This document shows positions 57,637 through 64,000 of a DNA stretch of 64,000 nt, one piece after another. Made by a program: the position numbers and the translations under genes. The stretch covers positions 26,106,396 through 26,170,395 of the forward strand of contig JBCNJP010000012.1 of NCBI GenBank assembly GCA_039602395.1. Reading direction: 5' to 3'. Under the pieces are notes generated by a model that saw nothing but the letters and a program-made list of their open reading frames with translations, ran no database searches and was not told the DNA's origin. This DNA is from Deinandra increscens subsp. villosa. Its lineage: Eukaryota; Streptophyta; Magnoliopsida; Asterales; Asteraceae. The number at the start of each line of letters is the position of its first letter. The stretch's first letter is position 1.

Positions 57637-58009
57637 TGTAATACCAAGATACGATCTTACTACTGCATGCATTGATCAATCTAGTGAACACGAGAAGTAA
57701 ATAAGCTTTGTTCTTATTAATCAATTGAAGATTACAAGAAGTAAGCTCTGGTTTCTCTCTCTAGAACACACACAGAAAGGTGTAGAAACGACAGATGAAG
57801 TTCTAAGCTATCATTCTAACACACGGTATTTATTGTTAGTGAAAATCTGTCATGCGTACCAACTGGTGGACCAATTGGTACGGGCGTACCAATTGGTACG
57901 GTGTACCAGTTGGTACGACACCATTGATATTGCCACTACAACTCACAGAGTAGCTCTAATCTAGATACAATACACGAGACACATTGTAGCATAGGAATAT
58001 GCTCTAACA
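57637..58009 (-). repeat. 3' LTR of element E/F (GGTACG type)
   Basis: Minus-strand TGTTAGAGCATATTCC to ATTACA, 373 bp, about 88 percent like the solo LTR. The U3 at 57856-57920 holds CGTACC-AATT-GGTACG hairpins and ACCAACTGGT palindromes. A TATTTATTG TATA-like string (reverse) is at about 57827. Confidence 0.88.
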
Positions 58010-58024
58010 AACTCCCCCTTAACG
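58010..58024 (-). promoter_or_regulatory. Polypurine tract of element E/F
   Basis: The reverse of AACTCCCCCTTAACG, that is CGTTAAGGGGGAGTT, ends at the LTR start. It is the cleanest version of the tract seen in C and D. Confidence 0.85.
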
Positions 58025-58967
58025 TGTAGTGTATCTATTCTCTAACTAAACTCCAGTCTTCAATCTTCAACATTGCTGCATCCGATCTTCAACTTGAAAT
58101 CTTGTCAGAAATAGAGCTTGCATGGCTAGATCACTTCTTGAATCATCTTTGATCTTCAAGATCCACTTGTGAACGATACTTCAAACTCTCCCTTTCACAA
58201 TGTTTGAGTCTTGACACACATAACCTGCAATTTCAGAAGACAGAAATGCGGTTTCCTTTTTCTTTTGAAAACTAATTTAATCTTGGCGCAAAACTTCTCT
58301 TTGAGAATCCAAGATATAGATTTGCAATTTGATTTCGTATCACATTTCGATCAGTCGAAAACAAATAAGAAACAAAATCTCTTTGGCTTTTTGAAACTTT
58401 ATATCAAAACACACCTAAAAATCTTTTTGATTTTTCTAAGTTTATGCTAAAACACACCTAAAATCTTTTTGGAATTTTTCAGATATGAAATATAAATGCA
58501 ATACCGAATCAGACACTATTTTTGTCTTTTGTGAGAAAGATCACAACTTGGGATCATATTGAACATAACATGTCTAACTACACTTCAATTTCAATTACTT
58601 TAGCACATAAGTCATGTCGATTACCGGTATAATTTGTCCATCTAAAACTCAGGCACAATCATACTTATAACATCTGGATATGTTATTGTATTGATTAGAT
58701 TGCTTTGACCAGTGTATCCCACACTATCAGACATACTCAGATATACATTTGCTTATCACACTTTGTGATTTCATTTATGATTTAATCACATAATGATTGT
58801 ATTTATGATATCGTCAACTGTGTTCCAAACAAAAAGATATAAGAACGTTAAATCGTCTACCTTAAGGTCGATCTTTCGATACGTAGATAAGGCCTCGGAT
58901 TTAACAAAAATAAGAAAATAAAACAAGTTGAAATTGTATAACCCAACAACAATCAGGTCGGTACTCC
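58025..58967 (-). other. 3' UTR of element E/F
   Basis: Homologous to the 3' UTRs of C and D, without coding frames. It includes a second tract, reverse of AACTCTCCCTTTCAC at 58187, equivalent to GAAAGGGGGAGTTTG in D. Homology with C continues on the far side only to GTCGGT at about 58963. Confidence 0.75.
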
Positions 58968-59306
58968 CGTACACGCATCAAACATTGGGTAACAACCTCC
59001 TTATCCAAAGCAGTGCGATCTGAAGTAACATCTTTTAATCTGAGAGTATGTCTAAAGGTTTCTTCAGTCAAAACAATGCTTGTGCCCTGAATCTTTGCTA
59101 TGATCTGCTTCTCATCATCAGAAACAAATACAGTCTTCCAAAATTATTGTTGCATCCTCTTGCAGATAACTGGACTGGCAGTGAGAGCATAATGCATGCA
59201 TCATTTCTTTAAACCTTCAATCATGGACTTGTACTTCTCTTTATACTCAGCAGGTGGATCTAGCAGATATGCTACAGTGTTGTGATCCCTGATAAACTCT
59301 AAGTCC
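58968..59306 (-). pseudogene. Third ORF of element E/F, second exon (SIRE-type extra ORF)
   Basis: After the acceptor TGATTGCAG, minus-strand reading starts DLEFIRDHNTVAYLLDPP, then YKEKYKSMIEGLKK, a TGA, MHYALTASPVICKRMQQ, a TAA, FWKTVFVSDDEKQI, GTSIVLTEETFRHTLRLKDV and DKEVVTQCLM. Asteraceae copia elements carry such an ORF downstream of RNase H; annotation pipelines often label it longin- or synaptobrevin-like, and its role is unknown. Two stops and the 3' UTR join at 58967 make this copy non-functional. Confidence 0.65.
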
Positions 59307-59890
59307 CTGCAATCATAAACATAGATAGAAACTAAAACAAACAGTAATTCATTAGCCGAAAGAATTTTCTCGAAAAAAACGGGCAGCATAACGGCTTAAA
59401 AAATGAAAGAAAACCATTTGAAACATGTCATCAGGTACCTTTTCGATCGAAAAACCAGGTTTTCGATCGAAAAGCATCCTTCTGACCGGAAAGCTATTGG
59501 TTACCGAGAGCCTTGGATCAAAAAGTATAAGTTACCGAGAGCACCGATCGAAAAGTATAAGTCCCGATCGAAAAGTCCTAAGCTTTGATCGAAAAGCATA
59601 GCTTTTGATCGGAAAGCTCGGTTTTCGATCGAGAAGGTGTTGTTCATCCGTGACCCTTGATCAAAAAGCACCGGGGGCCGATTAAAAAGCTTCTTAGCCT
59701 GATCAAAAAGCACCGGGGGCCGATCGAAAAGCCCCTAGTTTGATCGAAAAGCCTCCTTCTTCATTCATGACCTGCGACTCAATCAAACATCTAACATTCG
59801 TGCGTTTCATCACACGATTTCAATCACAATCATCTCCAAACACAAATTCTTACTCGTCCCAAGCAAATAACACAAGAATTAAATACATAC
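59307..59890 (-). other. Putative intron filled with CGATCGAAAAG words
   Basis: It runs from the donor GG|GTATGTATTT at 59890 to the acceptor at 59307 (584 bp). At 59440-59760 GATCGAAAAGC or variants recur about fifteen times in both orientations; GATCGAAAAGC-ATA-GCTTTTGATC at about 59588-59612 is a hairpin. Also repeated is AAAAAGCACCGGGGGCCGAT. Confidence 0.6.
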
Positions 59891-59940
59891 CCGATTTTCT
59901 CTTTTGGGGGTCTAGCTACACGCTTCAATCGGGAAGCCAT
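59891..59940 (-). pseudogene. Third ORF of element E/F, putative first exon
   Basis: The minus-strand ATG at 59940 opens MASRLKRVARPPKEKI and the exon ends after two further bases at a strong GTATGT donor. The 50-bp length leaves phase 2, which fits the reading of the second exon at 59306. Upstream (59941-60280) is a pyrimidine-rich, CACC-rich leader as in plant 5' UTRs. Confidence 0.55.
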
Positions 59941-60280
59941 TGTCACTTAGAACGCAAAATTGACACTGGGAGTGTGTTTGGGGATGAATTCCGACCACCC
60001 TGGTTGTGTCGCAAGGTGAAGATCGGCGGTGGCGGTGGCGATTGTGTAAGGGGCATTGGCAGCCGCGATTGAGGTAATGGGGGTGTTTTGATGTCGGATT
60101 CTGAGTGAGGGAGGTGGAGGCGAGGTCGCGGAGGAGAGGCGACAGTGGTGATGGCGTGAGATGGTGGTGACTGGCGATAATGGTGGTGATGGGGTTAGGC
60201 TTTGCGACAAGGAGTAAGAAAGAAAGAAAGGTGGGAGAGAATGAGGAGGGGACCGATCGGTCCTCACCCTGACGCCTTCT
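59941..60280 (-). promoter_or_regulatory. Putative leader/promoter region of the third ORF
   Basis: Read on the minus strand this is pyrimidine-rich (CTCTCCCACCTTTCTTTC) followed by CACC- and GCC-rich DNA up to the ATG at 59940. The 106-codon frame through it (59947-60267) is a low-complexity translation. No clear TATA box was found. Confidence 0.35.
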
Positions 60281-61522
60281 CCCTTTTTTTAAATTTTACA
60301 CAAAGGCCCCTCCATCTATGAGAACTTGACTCTTTTGACATAAAACCTCAACATGCAGACAATTTTCATAACTTAACCACCAATTTATCACAATTAAACC
60401 CGTTCATTTCTGAAAACTTCCCCTGAACTCAAACCCGAGAGATTTACGTTTGACAGCTTAAAATATAACTAAAAATTAATTAACAATAAAGATACAATAA
60501 AGTAAAGAAATTATCTACCACTTGACAAACTGAGCTTTGAGTGAGAAGTCACATAGGGGATCATACCAGATAGTTTGTGACTGAGGAACCCTTTTCAGCT
60601 TCAGTTACTTCGCGTGCTCAGGCGATTGCCGATATATTGGTCCATCTTTAAACTCGTGCTATTTCGCTTACTCAGGCAGTTTTATCACATAATTTATCTT
60701 TTAATGTTTATCGAATATGAACATCTATCCAGGTCACACACATAAGTCCTAGGTATAATTTGTACATTCTATCAAGTACACCTGGTTTTCGTACAACATT
60801 TTTCACGACACCTTTCCTTAAGCCTAACATCATGCTCCAGACTAGGTTGAGAAAAGAAAAAATAGATCACTGAGATTTTTGGGGATAATATACAACGTCA
60901 ACTGAAAGTTTTTGAAACTTTTTTGATAATGCTCTCATCAGTGACAAAGGCTGAGGGTTTTGGACACTTGAGGGTCTCTTTTGGTTGTGCATATTGGCAT
61001 CTTTTGGGTTTATAATGTATGTACAATGTGATCTTATATATACGTGGATCAGGGAGGTTCCAGGTCTTTCTACCGCAGAACAGAGGAGTCGTGACTCATG
61101 TACAACATTCCCAGGTCATTGCTCACGCAAAGCAGAGAGAATGGTATTTTTGAGCATGACATCAAAACACAGAACCGGGCATGTGTCTCAGGATTCCTGG
61201 TACACAGTCAAATAGAGATTGTACTAACCTAAGTGTGTGCTTCCTATCAAGCATCATACGTTATCTTCAAGTGTTGTGATAAACCATACCTTCTGATTGA
61301 TTGACAACAGAGCCTACCAAACATATCAACCATGAATCACAGCTTTTCACATCCACCTTACACGTGTCAGTCAGCAAACACATAGAAATTTATATCACTT
61401 CCCAACCTGGTCACGCAAAAACCAGTAAAATTTTTAAAAGCACACTGAAATTAGAGGAAACATCAAGATGTTTATTTTATATCTTCCCCTTGCTTTTAGA
61501 TTATTTAACAAATGAGACACTA

Positions 61523-61584
<62 letters not shown>

Positions 61585-61690
61585 GAAAGTAATCACACAC
61601 TGACGAAAAATAGACACTATTTTTGTATTTTTTTTAGTTTTTGAATAGTTTTTTAATAATAATAAACAGATAAACAGATAGTAGTTGTCA
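60281..61690 (-). other. Spacer between pol and third ORF of element E/F
   Basis: No coding frame. It contains a (CATA)n-(TA)n microsatellite at 61523-61580 and short repeated strings around CTTCGCGTGCTCAGGCGATT and TTTCGCTTACTCAGGCAGTT (60608-60680). Confidence 0.6.
61523..61580. repeat. (CATA)n / (TA)n microsatellite
   Basis: About seven CATA units followed by about fifteen TA units. Confidence 0.95.
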
Positions 61691-61692
61691 AA

Positions 61693-62346
61693 CTACTCAT
61701 TAAAGGCTATCATTCTCAGGCCTTTGAGACACATTTCAAAATTAGCACTAGGGAGGGGTTTGGTGAACATGTCTGCCATATTGTCATCCGATTCCACCCA
61801 TTCTAAGTGAATGAGCTTGCGTTCATAACAATCCCGTATGAAATGCGTTTTAATATCAATGTACTTGGTTTTCGAGTGCTGCACATGAATTGTAACAATT
61901 TGCAAAGCAGCATTATTATCACAGTATATGGGAGTGTCAAAGAAATTCAAACCGTAATCACCCAGTTGATGTTACAGCTATACCACCTATGAGTAACATG
62001 CAGATGCAGCCACGTATTCTGCTTCGCCTGTAGATTGTGACACCGTGTGCTGCTTCTTGCTTTGCCATGTCACCAACCTGTCTCCTAGAAACTGAGCTCC
62101 TGCAGATGTTGATTTCCTGTCAAGCTCGCACCCACCATAATCACTGTTAGAAAAGGCATACAGATTAAACCCTGACTCGTTAGAGTACCAGAGGCCCAGC
62201 CTTGGCCTACCCTTCAAATATTTGAAAGTTCGTTTAACAGCAGACAAATTAGAGAGTTTAGGATTAGCATGATATCGTGCACATTGGCACACTACAAACA
62301 TAATATCTGGTCGACTAGCCGTCAAGTACATCAGTGATCCGATCAT
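61693..62346 (-). pseudogene. Copia RNase H (element E/F)
   Basis: The first frame (61987-62346) has MIGSLMYLTASRPDIMFVV, FSNSDYGGCELDRKSTS and STGEAEYVAASACYS, with the catalytic D and E of copia RNase H. After a shift near 61985 the second (61693-61950) has IYCDNNAALQI, KTKYIDIKTHFIRD and NMADMFTKPLP and ends in TAA. One frameshift separates two otherwise open parts. Confidence 0.9.
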
Positions 62347-62349
62347 TGA

Positions 62350-63321
62350 CTAGTACATGTGCTCTCTGACTGGCTGACCATCTGGATCTTTTGTGAGTGC
62401 TGATCTGGCTGCCATGGGTGTGGAGACAGGCTTTGAGTCTGCCAGCTTGTACTTTTCTAGAATCTCCGTCGCATATTTGGCTTGATGAACTAGGATGCCA
62501 CTGTCACTTTGCTTCACTTGTAATGCTAGGAAGAATTCCATTTCGCCCATTTGACTCATCTCAAACTTTATCCGCATCACTTTTTCAAACTCTTTGCACA
62601 TATCTTCATTTATGGACCCGAAGATGATATCGTTCACATACACTTGCACCATGATAATGTCATCCTCAACTTCTTTCCTGAAGAGTGTCTGATCCATAAT
62701 ACCCCTTATATACCCATGAGCTAGAAGGTGGTCAGTCAGCGTTCTGTACCAAGACCATGGGGCCTGGTGCAAACCATATAGTGCTTTGTCTAGCTTGTAC
62801 ACATGGTAGGGGTGTTCTTCATCAATGAACCCAGTATGTTGAGTAACATACACCTCTTCATCCATTTCAGCATAGAGAAACGAAGTTTTCACATCCAATT
62901 GGTAGATAGTGAAATTCATGTAGGATGCGTAGGCCAAAATGACTCTTATTGCCTCTAAATGAGCAACCGGTGCATATACTTCATCATAATCGATTCCTTC
63001 GACCTGCTTGTGCCCTTGAACCACCAACCTTGCCTTGTTTCTGACAATAACACCGTTGTCATCCTTTTTATTCTTATAAATCCATCGAGTTGTGATGACC
63101 ATTTTGTCAGCAGGCTTCTCCACCGACCTCCATACCTGAAGCTTTGAAAATTGGTTTAGCTCTTCATGCATAACTTCCACCCAGCTAGGATCTGTTAGAG
63201 CCATTTTAATGTTTGGGGGCTCAATTTGAGAAATAAAATAGGAATACATGCAGTGGTTGATGTCCCCTGATTGACTCCTTGTTATCACCCCAGACGCTAA
63301 AGGACCAATGACATTGTCCAA
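62350..63321 (-). pseudogene. Copia reverse transcriptase (element E/F)
   Basis: A 323-codon open frame with DPSWVEVMHEELNQFSKLQVW, RWIYKNKKDDNGVIVRNKAR, EGIDYDEVYAPVAHLEAIR, YQLDVKTSFLYAEMDEEVYV and KALYGLHQAPWSWY. The catalytic box reads VYVNDIIFGS, so the first of the paired aspartates is Asn, which should abolish polymerisation. A stop just before RNase H (TAG near 62348) separates the two. Confidence 0.92.
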
Positions 63322-63387
63322 GGGGTGATATTTGTGGATCCTTGTTTCAGCAACGAATTGAACTGGGATTTCTGGAGGTATATTTGT

Positions 63388-64000
63388 TTAAACAGGTTCC
63401 TCATTAATTTCAGCATCTGCCTCTGCATCAGCTACCTGAGATTGAACAGTGTCTGTACCGGGGTTGTTCTCTGCCTCATCATCAACACCAACATCAATAG
63501 TTTTATGTACTGGTGTTGTGTCTGCGTCGGAGGCAGTAATCGGAGATTTTGAAATGGTATGAGTCATTGATGGTCCTGATATTGTGTCGTTAAAAAGTTC
63601 TTCAGCAACGACCGGATCCAATCCAAAGGGAAGGAAGAATTGATTGTAGTTAAAAGCTTGCGCGGGACCCACTCCACCATCTGAGGGATTTTCTTCAAGC
63701 CAATCCACATTGGTAGACTCCATCACAATACCTATTGTTTTGTTGAACACTTTGTAGGCTGAACTGGCAGAATAACCTACAAAGTAACACTCATCAGATT
63801 TAGCAGCAAATTTTGGCAAATCAGTATTTAATAAAACAGTGCAAAGATAACCAAAAGCACGAAGATGCCCAATTCTAGGCTTATTATGATAGATTAATTT
63901 GTAAGGTGTCTTCTAGTGTCGCTTATTGATGAGAACCCTGTTTTACACATAATAGGCTGTGTTAACAGCTTCTGCTCAGAACATGGTGGGCAGTTTAGAA
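63388..64000 (-). pseudogene. Copia integrase C-terminal part and linker (element E/F)
   Basis: Before the window end the minus strand reads through KTPYKLIYHNKPRIGHLRAF and, after shifts, KSDECYFVGYSASSAYKVFN, the post-core part of copia integrase. The acidic, low-complexity linker to RT ends at 63388. The DDE core lies beyond the window. Confidence 0.85.

Larger units (their letters stand above)
57637..64000 (-). mobile_element. Copia element E/F (SIRE-like), pol plus third ORF, truncated by window end
   Basis: On the minus strand are, from 64000 downward, integrase C-terminus, RT, RNase H, a 1.4-kb spacer, a split third ORF, a 3' UTR homologous to C and D, a purine tract and a 373-bp LTR. 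Order and strand suit one element of the SIRE/Maximus type, whose members carry an extra ORF after pol. That it is one element rather than two in tandem is inferred; an abrupt join at about 58967 shows at least one internal deletion. Confidence 0.75.

Noticed and set aside
59947..60267. 106-codon minus frame rich in Ser/Pro/Thr
   Set aside because: Low-complexity leader sequence in front of the better supported first exon at 59940.

Overview
This is a plant nuclear window. The repeat families, the single intronless WD40 gene and the splice signals fit a eudicot, and I infer Asteraceae from the style of the copia elements (inference, not proven here). About 90 percent is transposable-element DNA. 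Two runs of exactly 500 N (15623-16122, 38045-38544) look like fixed-size scaffold gaps, so the window is three contigs whose adjacency is not shown by sequence.

Contig 1 (1-15622) is a decayed Ty3/gypsy chromovirus on the + strand. Its 5' LTR is cut by the window start, its tRNA-iMet-type primer site is at 8479, its gag-pol is full of stops, and its 3' LTR starts at 13845. The 5' LTR runs to 8474 and seems swollen by a foreign block (about 2.85-7.0 kb) that carries minus-strand exon-like pieces, one of which resembles a lipoyl domain of a dihydrolipoamide acetyltransferase.

Contig 2 (16123-38044) holds, in order: a minus-strand Ty1/copia element with 180-bp LTRs (17145-22845) whose integrase is split by a 262-bp MITE; an apparently intact 2.9-kb hAT transposon (22886-25769) with a perfect 8-bp target duplication and a 699-aa transposase; a gypsy-type element with 3.1-kb LTRs but no recognisable pol (26213-35326, LARD-like), one LTR of which carries a foldback MITE inside a (TA)n tract; a 231-bp TACATA microsatellite; and the 5' half of a copia element of what I call here the word family (35619-38044).

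Contig 3 (38545-64000) contains the only clear host gene: a RUP1/RUP2-type WD40 repressor of UV-B signalling (40295-41350, +). Downstream is a nest of related copia elements. Element C (minus, 43372-55921) is interrupted in its leader by element D (plus, 48461-55114, perfect GGTTC duplication), which holds a solo LTR (53380-53751, perfect TTTAT duplication). C and D encode only a long gag with two zinc knuckles and no pol. A third, minus-strand element (57637 to beyond 64000) carries integrase C-terminus, reverse transcriptase, RNase H, a third ORF that looks spliced, a 3' UTR homologous to those of C and D, and its LTR.

The most unusual signal is in this copia group. Each subfamily reiterates its own short word (GTTCGG or GGTACG) both as small hairpins just upstream of the LTR TATA box and as a dispersed array in the leader before gag. 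A third word (CGATCGAAAAG) fills the putative intron of the third ORF.
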